Notes under the pieces: model-generated
What the model saw: the letters and a program-made list of their open reading frames with translations, nothing else
What the model was told of the DNA's origin: nothing
Databases searched by the model: none
Made by a program: the position numbers and the translations under genes
Shown here: positions 1-9,976 of the stretch, in pieces
Numbering within the stretch: position 1 is the stretch's first letter
Layout of the letters: each line of letters starts with the position of its first letter
Source: Cyathus striatus
Taxonomy: Eukaryota > Basidiomycota > Agaricomycetes > Agaricales > Nidulariaceae
Reading direction: 5' to 3'
Assembly (NCBI GenBank): GCA_025738555.1
Contig: JAOVFP010000002.1
Span: 1,798,001-1,862,000 of the forward strand
DNA length: 64,000 nt

Positions 1-90
1 TCATTTCAACCTGGACAATGGCTCCATCAGCTCCTTCTTTCCTCCTCCCTCCTCACCTCGCAACATCTCTATCTCAATACTACTCTGAAC
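1..90 (+). promoter_or_regulatory. Pyrimidine-rich leader of aminotransferase copy 1
   Basis: A CT-rich stretch (about 29-60) lies just before the ATG, as is common upstream of filamentous-fungal start codons. The same leader, beginning with the same TCATTTCAACCTGGACAATG, recurs at about 7160-7255 before copy 2. This marks the left side of the tandem duplication unit. The duplication may extend further left than the window. Confidence 0.5.
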
Positions 91-2205
91 ATGTCCACGC
101 TTAAAACCGCCGATGGCAGTTCCCTATACGACTTTGGTATCAAACACACTACACATGGGCTGGGGAGGCTCACGTCTGGAATTATGGTGAAAGGACAAGG
201 CTCGTATGTGTGGTACGATGATGGGAAGAAGATGTTGGATTTTACATCTGGGATTGGGGCTACGAATTTGGGTGAGTGTTCGGTTTAGGGTGGTATGTGA
301 GCCTGTGAGGAGAGGCAGGACAGGGCTGTAAAGACATCGATGACGTTGTTTTTGGGTCTGGAGTAGACTTATTTATATCACCCACCCCCACTCTTCTTTT
401 CGTTCTGTTCGGACATAATCTAACTAACAAATTATTTGCTTTCAGGACATGTCCATCCGAAAGTGAGCAAAGCAGCCGCTGAGCAGTGTATGAACATTGT
501 TCATGCTCAAGTACGTCTATCCTTCCTTTTCTCTTAACTACTTCTCTTCCTCCTCCTGACGCCCATTTCAGTGCTCAATAGCCCTACATGAACCATATGC
601 CAGGCTCATCGAGCGCCTGATACCTATCATGCCTCACCCCTCGCTCGACTCGTTCTTCTTCTGGAACTCTGGGTCGGAGGCGGTCGAGGCGGCCATTAAG
701 TTGGTCAGGATGGCTACGGGGAAGCAGAATATTATTTGTATGCAGGGTGAGTTGTGTTTTGATTTTGATTTTGATTTTGTGGGGGACAGGGGGTGGAGAG
801 AGGTGGCCGTGGAGGGTACTAGACATGTATTGTCATGTACAGTTGCTGGTTTGCGTTGTACATGGCTACCTAGTGGTCGTCTGACAAATGCGAAAGCCCA
901 CCTTCTGTGCTATACGCGTCTTCATGCATTTTATCCAGTTCTCATCTGGTTTCGCTGTGTTGGAGGTCCCTTAGGAAACCTTTCCCATAATCTTCTCCCT
1001 ACTCTTCGCATCATAACGCTAACCGGACACATAGGTGCATACCACGGACGCACATACGGTGCAATGGCAGTAACCAAATCCAGAACAGTCTATGCAGGAG
1101 GATTTCACCCGATCATGGTACCCCTTCTTTCCTACCCCTCTTTTCCCTACTAACACCCCCTCCTCGTAGCCGGGCGGATACACAATCCCTTACCCCTACT
1201 TCCATCAGTTCTCTACCCCACCCACCACCTCCCCGGAAGAACTAACCAAAAAATGCCTATACGAGCTCGACGTGCTCCTCTCACAACAGACCTCCCCCAA
1301 AGACACCGCAGCCATCATTGTCGAGCCGGTGCTCGGCGAGGGTGGGTACGTTCCTGCTCCGGTAGAGTTTATGAGGGGATTGAGAGAGGTGTGCGATAAG
1401 CATGAGATGTTGTTGATTGTTGATGAGGTGCAGAGTGGGTTTGGGAGGGCTGGAGGTGGACGGGGTGAGTGGTGGGCTATCCAGGAGAGTGGTGTGAGGC
1501 CGGATGTGTTTATCATGGCTAAGGTTTCTCTGGTTCATTTTGGCATTGTGATACGGTTTGTTGATGTTGTACGTGTAGGGATTGGGGAACGGGTTCCCGA
1601 TTAGTGGTGTGGTTAGCAGGAGGGAGTTGACGGATAAACTTGTTCCTGGGTCTATGGTTCGTCTTTCCTCCCCTCTCCTCTTCTGTCCCTTACTTATATA
1701 AAATTGGTATAGGGAGGCACGTACGCAGGAAATGCAGTTTCGTGTGCTGCAGCTACCGCTGTTGTAGATGCGTTCCATGAGGAGAAAATCCTGGAGAACG
1801 TTCAAGCTCGGTTTGTTCTCCCTCCCCTATCCTTCCCTCTCTCTCTCTCTCATAAGTTACAGATCGAAAGACCTCATCACAGGTCTCAAATCCCTACAAT
1901 CCGACCCCACCCTTTCTCCCCATATACTAGACGTACGAGGCAAAGGACTAATGATCGGAGTCGAATTTGCTTCTCCCTCAGGCCCATTCTCCACCGTGCA
2001 CGATGCGCTAGTGAGGAAGGATACTCCGAAGAATATGGCGAGCCGCGTGGCGACAAAGTGCATTGAGAAAGGGATGTTGATTTTGACTACTAGTGTTTTT
2101 GAGGTTGTTAGGTTTATTCCGGCTTTGAATGTTAGTAAAGGGGAGGTTGAGGAGGGTGTCGGGATTTTTGAGGAGAGTTTGAGGGAGGTTGTTAGGGAGG
2201 GGTAG
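91..2205 (+). CDS. Class III PLP-dependent aminotransferase, copy 1 (leaderless)
   Basis: Fold-type I, class III aminotransferase (4-aminobutyrate/ornithine aminotransferase superfamily); the amino donor cannot be told from sequence. Eight exons with GT..AG junctions: 91-271, 446-510, 572-746, 1035-1117, 1170-1523, 1579-1656, 1713-1810, 1863-2205. They join in frame to 1377 nt (458 aa). Visible motifs are SGSEAVEAAIK (PLP phosphate binding), [24 protein letters not shown] (the Asp that contacts the PLP ring) and [13 protein letters not shown], whose Lys286 should form the Schiff base. It is a tandem duplicate of the gene at 7256-9390, with matching exon structure. It differs at the start: the Arg-rich leader exon of copies 2 and 3 is absent and the protein begins at MSTLKTADG, so it is predicted cytosolic. 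No frameshift or stop seen. Upstream DNA beyond position 1 is not visible, so another distal exon cannot be excluded. Confidence 0.88.
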
Positions 2206-3327
2206 GCATTCTTTTTAAGGCTTGTGAAGTAAGGTTGGAATGGGTGGGGAAGGCTATCTATACGAAGTCACTAAACCAAATGGTCATTATACTCACAGAG
2301 GCCGTGCGTGATCCCACGGCTCCTCCTTGTTCGCCTACCTTGCATTCATGTTAGCAGCGCTTTGTGGTATGCCCTGCACCAATGATAATTGTTGGTTTAA
2401 ATGTGGAATCAATTTTTTTCAGTATGGTTGGTGTATGCAGTGTTGTTTGGGTTATTGGCTTTGTGGGTACTTTAATTGCGTAACTTGTAAGTGGTATGCT
2501 GTGTTTAGGGAAATTATCTCTTGGTGATAGCGGCAAGGTTAATTTGAATTCGTATAATGCAAGAGCTCAGATGCCATGTTAGCAATGGTACGGAGATAAA
2601 TACATCAGTTATAAGGAAAACGTGTCTGTATAATGTTATTATTTTGTATTATGTCGTGACAACGAATTATATTTGAAGCAGGGTGCCACTGGAAGATGAA
2701 GACCGAAATAGGAAGCTGTTATACTCATGCTGGTGATAGGTAAGTGCCCTCGGAGCTGTTACCTTTAGTTTTCCAATGACTTTAAAAAATGACTTGTTGG
2801 AATGGGACTTCTAACATGAGGGCAGTGGTTGTGGTTGAGATATAATAGTGTTCACTGTGAAGTATAAAGAATTGTTTGGTTGAATATCCTGATGTACATA
2901 ATTGAGGTACCAACCGATAGTAGGACGAGATTCTGATTCACTTGTCACTGGGTTCAAAGAGGGAGGGAAATTTGAAATTAAAATCCTTCTCAGCAGTGGT
3001 AGATATCCAACAACAATCACGATTGGCACAACAGATTATGTGCTCATGTATTAATGTGTTCACGAAATTGGTGAACACAGGGCGGTCACCCAGACAACTT
3101 ACAGTATAACTTTATTTGTGGAAGATTGAGAATGAAGGATTATTGCGTTGGTATAGTTCTTAAAATATTCCAAGCGAGATAATAGAACTGCGGCTGATAA
3201 GTGATTTAACAATGTAGATTTTACTTGTGTACATAGTAACATTGTAAAAGAATGATAGGGAGCAGGCAGGTATGGGGATGACGAGTATCTTTTATCATGC
3301 AAGATCGTGGTATTGATACCTCTTGCT
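2206..3327. other. Intergenic, no gene recognised
   Basis: AT-rich DNA with only short open frames and no recognisable protein, RNA gene or repeat. The first roughly 45 bases still resemble the 3' flank of aminotransferase copy 2 (about 9391-9440), so the tandem duplication ends near 2250. Confidence 0.5.
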
Positions 3328-3339
3328 ATCCAATAGAAT
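3328..3339. repeat. Left target-site duplication of the LINE
   Basis: ATCCAATAGAAT, repeated exactly at 6408-6419 just after the A-run. Confidence 0.85.
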
Positions 3340-3541
3340 GGCGTCGCGATTTACGGTCTACAATGCGAAATGCGTGGGCTACATACTAGGCGTCCACCTT
3401 CTAAAATCCTTACGGATTGGTAGCTACAACACAGTATCCTTTGCAGCGGATAACCAGGCTTCACTCACAGCGGCAGGGAGCACCTACTCACAGTCAGGCC
3501 ACTCCATCACAAACCTTTTCTTATGGCTCCTGGCTGATCTA

Positions 3542-5435
3542 CATCAGCAAATACCCATATTACAAATTTAGACAATTAAAGCAGAAAAAAGCTCAGTTTA
3601 AGGTAGATTTAGTCAAAAAAAGTACCATAAGCTGTTTAAGGCAAATAAGGAGAGGTCTGATACTTATTCCGACTAAAAAAGTTGGAGTAAGAAGCCATTA
3701 GCTTGAACTTAGGTGATTTAAATTGTGATTTAATATATTTTAATTGTATTGTCCCACTTATGTCATAGCATTAAGCAAACATTAAGTAGGTTTTTACAAT
3801 ATAAATTGCACATAAAGAGGGAATAGGATAGGAATAGGTGGGCTTATCTCACAACATATCACCAATAAAAATGCATAACTCAATATTTTCTATTAAGCTA
3901 AATACAATGACTATGATAAAGGCATTAACAATTGTCTATGTATCACTAAGAGCAACCATGAGAGAATAAATGAACTAGTTGAGCACTTGCTAAGGTCCAT
4001 ATATTAAAATAGCAACAGGTCATGGAAGCAGCAGAGGCGAACAGCAGCAGAGAGAGCTCAGACAACAGCAAGAATGCGAGAGAGACAGAGTGCACAAGAG
4101 AAACAGAGCATACAAGAGAGTCCAGGCAAGGAGCACAAGCGAAAGAGAAAGCACAAGAGAGGGGGCAAGAGAGCGAGAACAAGAGAACAAGAGAGGCACG
4201 CAAGAGAGGGCCATGAGAGGGAGAACGAAAGAGGGCACAGAAGAGAGGGTGTGCGAGAGAGGGCGCGAGAAGGAGGGAACAAGAGAGAGGGTGCGAGAAC
4301 GAGAGAACAAGAGAGAGAGAGGGCGCGAGAACGAGAGAACAAGAGAGAGAGGGTACAAGAACGAGAGAACGAGAGAGAGAGGGTACAAGAACGAGAGAGA
4401 AGGTGCATGAGAACAAGAGAGAAGGTGCACGAGAGAGGGCGTGAGAACAAGAAAGGGCACGAGAACGAGAGAGGGCATGAGAACAAGAGCACGAGAGAGA
4501 GGGTGTGAGAGTGAGAGGGCACAGGAGGGATAGCACAAGAGTGGATAGTCCCTGTAGCCAAACTTCAAGCTTAAAGCTTCAATAGATGGATATCAGTAAA
4601 GGGGATGAAGAACTTACTGGCACAGACACCCAGCTTGACAAAACATGAATCAAGTACACCCAGACAAGTTCTTGAAGGCTTGGATTGCTGAGTTCTAACT
4701 CCTACCACCCAGGACAGAAGATAGATGAAACATTGGAAGGGGTCTTGAGGGAGAGAGGAGAGCAATATGTGTACGCATGGCTGGCAGAGGTGGATGGACC
4801 ATGGAAGACGAGAGGGAGAATGTAAGGGGAAGGTTTGAGGAAAGTTGAACGTACTCAGATTTCAAAGAGTTGAACGACGACGTGTCTGTGACGTGGAAAA
4901 GTCACGTGATAATCATGTCAGCTTCCCAGTGATTTGATTGGCTTGGGAGCTCTTCGGCTGAACATTTCGGCTGAACCTTAATGGCAGCTGTCAGACTTGT
5001 ATTTAGCCACATCAAGACTTTGGAATTTTGTTGTGCATTACAGGTAGATATTTCGATAACACATTGAATATTATAACTTTGTAAATGCATTTTGTTTTTT
5101 GAATCATTAGGATTATGTGTAAGGCCAAAGGAAGTACAGGTATCTATAAAACTCATTACTCAAGAAACATACTTCAGTACTCTACCAAAACTCTACCATA
5201 ATATAGTTAATAGAAGGTCAAATTAATAAGTATTAATAGTTATATAGACCTATTATTGTCCTAAATGTGTGTGAAGTAGTGCATTTAAGCCAAGATTAGT
5301 AGGCTGTACATGTGCGCATTAGTACACTTAAGCCGAAATTTATTACATTTAAGGATATGTAAAGAAATATAAGGTAAGGGGTACACCTTAATTTAACTAA
5401 CTTAACTAATTTAGTCAATGGGGAATTTGCTGATG
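3542..5435. mobile_element. Non-autonomous TIR element inside the LINE, 3-bp CTA duplication
   Basis: The left end reads CATCAGCAAATACCCAT and the right end is its near inverted complement (ATGGGGAATTTGCTGATG). Imperfect similarity continues about 25 bases further in, giving AAATTTAG on both sides. The flanks are CTA (3539-3541 and 5436-5438). Excision with one CTA restores the LINE RNase H frame, which proves the boundaries. A 3-bp duplication fits PIF/Harbinger or CACTA-type elements; no transposase is present, so the superfamily is open. The interior is AT-rich, with a purine-rich tandem repeat at 4022-4540. Confidence 0.78.
4022..4540. repeat. Purine-rich low-complexity tandem repeat
   Basis: About 500 bases of almost pure purine on the + strand, built from variants of GAGAGAGGGCGCGAGAACGA. 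All six frames are long and open here, giving spurious Ser/Leu/Cys- or Arg/Glu-rich translations. Such tracts can form triplex (H-DNA) structures. It lies inside the 3542-5435 element. Confidence 0.9.
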
Positions 5436-6407
5436 CTACAGGGGCGCATTCCCCTGGCCTCCCTCCCCTCCATTGATCTCCGCTGGGTCCCAGGCCACAC
5501 AGGCTCACCGGGCAATGAACACGCTGACAGGGAAGCAAAACGCGCCATAACTGAAGGATCCAGTGCTCAGGAACTACTGCCAAGATGCCTCCACCACCCA
5601 CTTCCCTCCAACAAGTCCGCTCTACGAGCTCACCACCACTCCCAACTCTCTGCTCTCATGTCAGCCTCATGGCGGGCATCATCTCGTTTCCACCGAATCA
5701 ACCGCTACCTCCCGGAGCACTCACTTACACGCTTCCGCCGTGACTTCTTCTCCCTCCCCCGCAAACTTTCCACGGTGATGGTCTACCTCATCACAGGCCA
5801 CAACACGCTGCGTCACCATCTCCACCGCATCGGCAAAGCTCCCAATGCTCTATGTCCATCATGCCGCGAACACCCGGAGACCGCAGACCACTACTACCTC
5901 TTTCACTGCCCAGCCCATAATGCTGCGCGACGCATCTTCGTGAAACGATGCTCTCTTCCTATCCGCCGCCTCACGCTTCGAGCCATCCTGCCTCACCCCA
6001 AACGCCTAACCGCCTTATTTCGCTACGCCAAAGACACTGCCCGATTCCATCACACACTGGGAGACCTCCCAGAGTGGGATCCTCCAGACGACGACGACTG
6101 ATGAAATGTTCCGCAACCACCCGACAATAGCCTCCTCCCAAGAAGTGCCCACCGATCCCGCCACAATAATTTCCCCACTGTTCGTAGATTAGCCACGGAG
6201 CTCCACTCGGGCACACCCCCCTCGCAGGGGCAACCCCGTACCGCTCTCCGGACATCTGTCCCGAGTCATTCTGCACCTCTGTAATACACCCTCATAGTCC
6301 CTTTATTAGTAAAATAGAGATTAGTACATAAACGTAGTTACCTTGTAGTCGCGACATATGGATTACCACAGCCGACTAATAAACTAGGATTTTTTTTTAA
6401 AAAAAAA

Positions 6408-6419
6408 ATCCAATAGAAT
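6408..6419. repeat. Right target-site duplication of the LINE
   Basis: Exact copy of 3328-3339; it follows the poly-A tail directly. Confidence 0.85.
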
Positions 6420-6753
6420 TAGACAGCTGACAGTTGGGTGAGAATTGCAATATTATATTTCGAAAAATAGCCTTACTATTTTACTAGGTGTATCACTGCT
6501 CAACTAGCTACAGTTGACACTGACCTTCCATTATCTGAAGTGACAGCTCGACTGGATCATGAGATAAATAACCCAAGGGACAGATCCTGTCGTATCGCAT
6601 CTGGCGAATGTAAAATCCAAAGCCAAGGCGGAAGAGGTTGTTAATAGTTAGACGAGTCCCAGTGGCTTGGTGTACGTACATCCAAATTCCCTCTTAATCT
6701 TTCCATTCAACGCCGTATAGGTTCTTTGAAAAAAGAAATTCATACTACCCGAG

Positions 6754-7026
6754 TTGTTAAATCACGATGCGATTATAGGCTATATGATTGGAAGTCCTTT
6801 GAGTGCTCACCAGGCTCTGGGACTTGATAAGCGCGCTGCTGCGTTTATATTTCCCTGTATTGCTGTTCTTGAGAAGAGGGGGGGCAAGGGAACGCAGTTG
6901 GTTTATTATTTGCCTTCTTCGCTTATTGGGTGGTCAGATGATGAGAAGTCGGTAGAGACGGTGAGGGCTGTGGATGGGAAGTTTGAGAGAATGATGGAGA
7001 GCATTGTTTCTGGTGGTTCGAAGTAG
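6754..7026 (+). pseudogene. C-terminal fragment of an unrecognised protein
   Basis: An open frame of 90 codons contains a convincingly protein-like stretch (DKRAAAFIFPCIAVLEKRGG, then GTQLVYYLPSSLIGW) and ends at a stop at 7024-7026. No start region or upstream exon is apparent between the LINE (ends 6407) and this frame, so it is probably the 3' end of a broken or partial gene. I do not recognise the family. It ends about 130 bases before the duplicated leader of aminotransferase copy 2. Confidence 0.4.
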
Positions 7027-7157
7027 ATGATACTTATATATTCTGTCTTTTGAAGAAGGAAGTTAACAAAGTTTAAGTTGAGGCGTGTGATCAGTCCGCT
7101 AAAGGCCAAAGTCAGGGTCTGATAACCAAAATTCCCACCACGTTCCATTCAAGTACG

Positions 7158-9440
7158 TTCATTTCAACCTGGACAATGACTCACTCCATCATCTCCTCCT
7201 TTCCTCCTCCCTCCTCGCCTCCCAACATCTCTATTCAACCTATCGTAATACCACTATGAACATGTTACGCAACGGTATAACTAATACACTGCGCCATAGT
7301 GCTCAACGCAGGTACGTCTCCCTCCCTTCCTCCCCGCACGCAACTGACCTTACGACGTATCTATGTAGCCATGCACGAGCCATGTCCACGCTTAAAACCG
7401 CCGATGGCAGTTCCCTATACGACTTTGGTATCAAGCATACTACACATGGGCTGGGGAGGCTCACGTCCGGTGTTATGGTGAAAGGACAAGGCTCGTATGT
7501 ATGGTACGACGATGGGAAGAAGATGTTAGATTTTACGTGTGGGATTGGGGTTACGAACTTGGGTGAGTTTTTTTGGTCATTTGGGGTGGTGGGACTGTGG
7601 GTGGGCAGGGAGGCAGGGAGGCAGGACTGTGAAGACATCGATGACGTTGTGCCCGTTGGGATAGACTTATTTTTATCCATCTGCCTTTCGTTTCGCTCTC
7701 TTCGGACGTAATCTAACGTACCATTCATCTCTAGGACATGTTCATCCGAAAGTGAGCAAAGCAGCTGCTGAGCAGTGTATGAACATTGTTCATGCTCAAG
7801 TACGTCTTCCCTCCTCCTCAGCCTTCTAACGAACTGACGCCCATTTCAGTGTTCAATAGCTCTACACGAGCCATACGCCCGGCTCATCGAGCGCCTGATA
7901 CCTATTATGCCCCACCCCTCGCTCGACTCGTTCTTCTTCTGGAACTCGGGGTCGGAGGCTGTCGAAGCTGCTATTAAGATGGCCAGAAGCATTACAGGGA
8001 AGCAGAATATTATTTGTATGCAGGGTGAGTTGATTTTTGGTTATGTTAAGAGAGGGCGTGTGTCGTGTTAGTGTGACGTTGTTGGTTTGCGTGCATGGCT
8101 ACCTAGTGGCTGTCTGAAGCCTACCTTCGTCGTTACACGCGTCTTTGCGCGTCATCAGAAACCGCCCCACAATCTTCGTCATTCTTGCATCACGAAGCTT
8201 ACAGCACACACAGGCGCATACCACGGACGCACATACGGCGCAATGGCAGTAACAAAGTCCAAAACAGTCTACGCGGGAGGATTTCACCCACTCATGGTAC
8301 CCCCTCCCTCCCCCTCCTCCTACTCCATACTAACACCCTCTCCTAGCCGGGCGTATACTCAACCCCATTCCCCTACTTCCACCACTTCTCCAGTCCACCC
8401 ACCACCTCCACGGAAGAACTAACCAAAAAGTGTCTATACGAGCTCGACGTGCTCCTCTCACAACAGACCTCCCCCAAAGATACCGCAGCCATCATCATCG
8501 AACCGGTGCTCGGCGAGGGTGGGTACGTACCCGCTCCGGTAGAGTTTCTGAGGGGATTGAGGGAGGTGTGCGATAAGCATGAGATGTTGTTGATAGTTGA
8601 TGAGGTGCAGAGTGGGTTTGGGAGGGCTGGAGGTGGACGGGGTGAGTGGTGGGCTATTCAGGAGAGTGGTGTGAGGCCAGATGTGTTTATTATGGCTAAG
8701 GTTGGTTTTTGATTCATTTTTGGCATTGTGATACGGTTTGTTGATGTGGTATATGTAGGGATTGGGAAACGGGTTCCCGATTAGTGGTGTGGTTAGTAGG
8801 AAGGAGTTAACAGATAAACTTGTTCCTGGGTCCATGGTTCGTCTTTCCTCCCCTTCCTCCTCTGTCACTTGCTTATATAAAATTGGTATAGGGAGGCACG
8901 TACGCGGGGAATGCAGTCGCATGTGCAGCAGCTACCGCTGTCGTCGACGCATTCCACGAGGAGAAAATCTTGGAGAACGTTCAAGCTCGGTTCGTCTCTC
9001 CCTCTCCTCCCTCCCTTCCCTCATTTTACTAACATCAAACCCAACAGATCAAAAGACCTTATCACCGCTCTCAAATCCCTCCAATCCGATCCAACACTAT
9101 CCCCGCACATCCTAGACGTACGAGGCAAAGGACTAATGATAGGAGTCGAATTCGCTTCTCCCTCAGGCCCATTCTCCACTGCGCACGATGCGCTTGTGAG
9201 CAAGGATACCCCGAAGAATATGGCCAGTCGTGTTGCAACGAAGTGCATTGAGAAGGGGATGTTGATTTTGACTACTAGTGTTTTTGAGGTTGTTAGGTTT
9301 ATTCCTGCGTTAAATGTTAGTAAGGGGGAGTTAGAGGAGGGAGTGGGGATTTTTGAAGAGAGTGTTAGGGAGGTTGTTAAGGAGGGGTAGGCGATGCCTT
9401 CTCTTGAACCTCTCCGAAACGCCAAGGTTGGAATGGGTAG
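7158..9440 (+). repeat. Tandem duplication unit (second copy; first copy 1-2250)
   Basis: Leader, exons, introns and roughly 50 bases of 3' flank match the start of the window. Introns differ by small indels and substitutions while exons stay close, so the duplication is not brand new. The first unit lacks 120 bases, equivalent to 7261-7380. Confidence 0.8.
7256..9390 (+). CDS. Class III PLP-dependent aminotransferase, copy 2 (with leader)
   Basis: Nine exons: 7256-7311, 7369-7562, 7735-7799, 7850-8024, 8214-8296, 8347-8700, 8759-8836, 8892-8989, 9048-9390 (1446 nt, 481 aa, no internal stop). Exon 1 encodes an acid-free, Arg-rich amphipathic start (MNMLRNGITNTLRHSAQR), typical of a mitochondrial presequence. 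The body carries [34 protein letters not shown] and [13 protein letters not shown] with candidate PLP lysine Lys309. The product should transfer an amino group between an omega- or alpha-amino acid and a 2-oxo acid; substrate unknown. It is a tandem copy of 91-2205, very similar in coding sequence and sharing intron positions. A second in-frame ATG (7382) matches the start of copy 1. Confidence 0.9.
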
Positions 9441-9784
9441 AGGGGTGAGATGGAATTGTGTGTTTGCAAAATGATTTTTGTGCTGCTGAATGCTCCCTGT
9501 ATCATAGTGTATCTTTTTGTGTTGTAGTAGCATTGATATGGATTTTGTCTTGTTATACACTTCGCCGGCAATTGTTACTTGTTATTCAATGATTGCCTTT
9601 GGAAATGCTTTAGGTGGGCAGCTTGAAGCTCTTTGTATCTCTTGGATGTGTTGATCTCGCACTGCAACAGGCACCTTAGTTCAAGGTTGTGTTATAATAT
9701 ATTTGACGATTGACCCAGTTGATGGTGGTGCATAGTATGTACCTTCGCCCGTTCGTCAAATGGGCACTTCCGAGTCTGGGTTTG
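9441..9784. other. Intergenic, no gene recognised
   Basis: Short AT-rich spacer between the aminotransferase 3' flank and the left TIR of the next transposon. Nothing identifiable. Confidence 0.4.
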
Positions 9785-9976
9785 CTACAGTTGGTGACAT
9801 GCAAACACCACAAATTTTATTACAGTAGGAAAATTAATTTTTTGGGGCAAACTAATTACATATTTGGAATCAGAAGGTCAAAATATGTACAAAAATGATG
9901 TTTTTGTGAAATTCCCACAATAAAATAGGTGTGCCAAATTTTTTGACAAAAAAATCGACATGTTACATAGCCAAAT

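Larger units (their letters stand above)
3340..6101 (+). pseudogene. LINE ORF2 C-terminus: RNase H plus zinc knuckle
   Basis: The first piece (3340-3541) carries RNase H core sequence with TVYNAKCVG and the catalytic-type FAADNQASL. The second (5439-6101) gives LRWVPGHTGSPGNEHADREA, the conserved RNase H C-terminal part with the catalytic His/Asp region, then a Cys-x2-Cys..His..Cys knuckle (CPSCREHPETADHYYLFHC), ending at a stop at 6099-6101. The endonuclease and reverse transcriptase domains are missing through 5' truncation, so the copy cannot move by itself. The frame reads straight across the 3542-5435 insertion once one CTA repeat is removed. Confidence 0.85.
3340..6407 (+). mobile_element. 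5'-truncated non-LTR retrotransposon (LINE), interrupted
   Basis: The ends are defined by a 12-bp target duplication (ATCCAATAGAAT at 3328-3339 and 6408-6419) and an A-run at about 6399-6408. Only the tail is present: RNase H, a C-terminal zinc-knuckle region and the 3' UTR. A 1894-bp element (3542-5435) sits inside the RNase H coding sequence. Taking it out leaves about 1.17 kb of LINE with the reading frame continuous. The severe 5' truncation, poly-A and direct repeats are the classic target-primed reverse-transcription signature. The clade is not certain; a Tad-like fungal LINE is likely. Confidence 0.85.

Noticed and set aside
3946..4568. Overlapping long open frames on both strands (Ser/Leu/Cys-rich and Arg/Glu-rich).
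   Set aside because: They come from the purine-rich tandem repeat, which has no stops in most frames; there is no protein-like composition.
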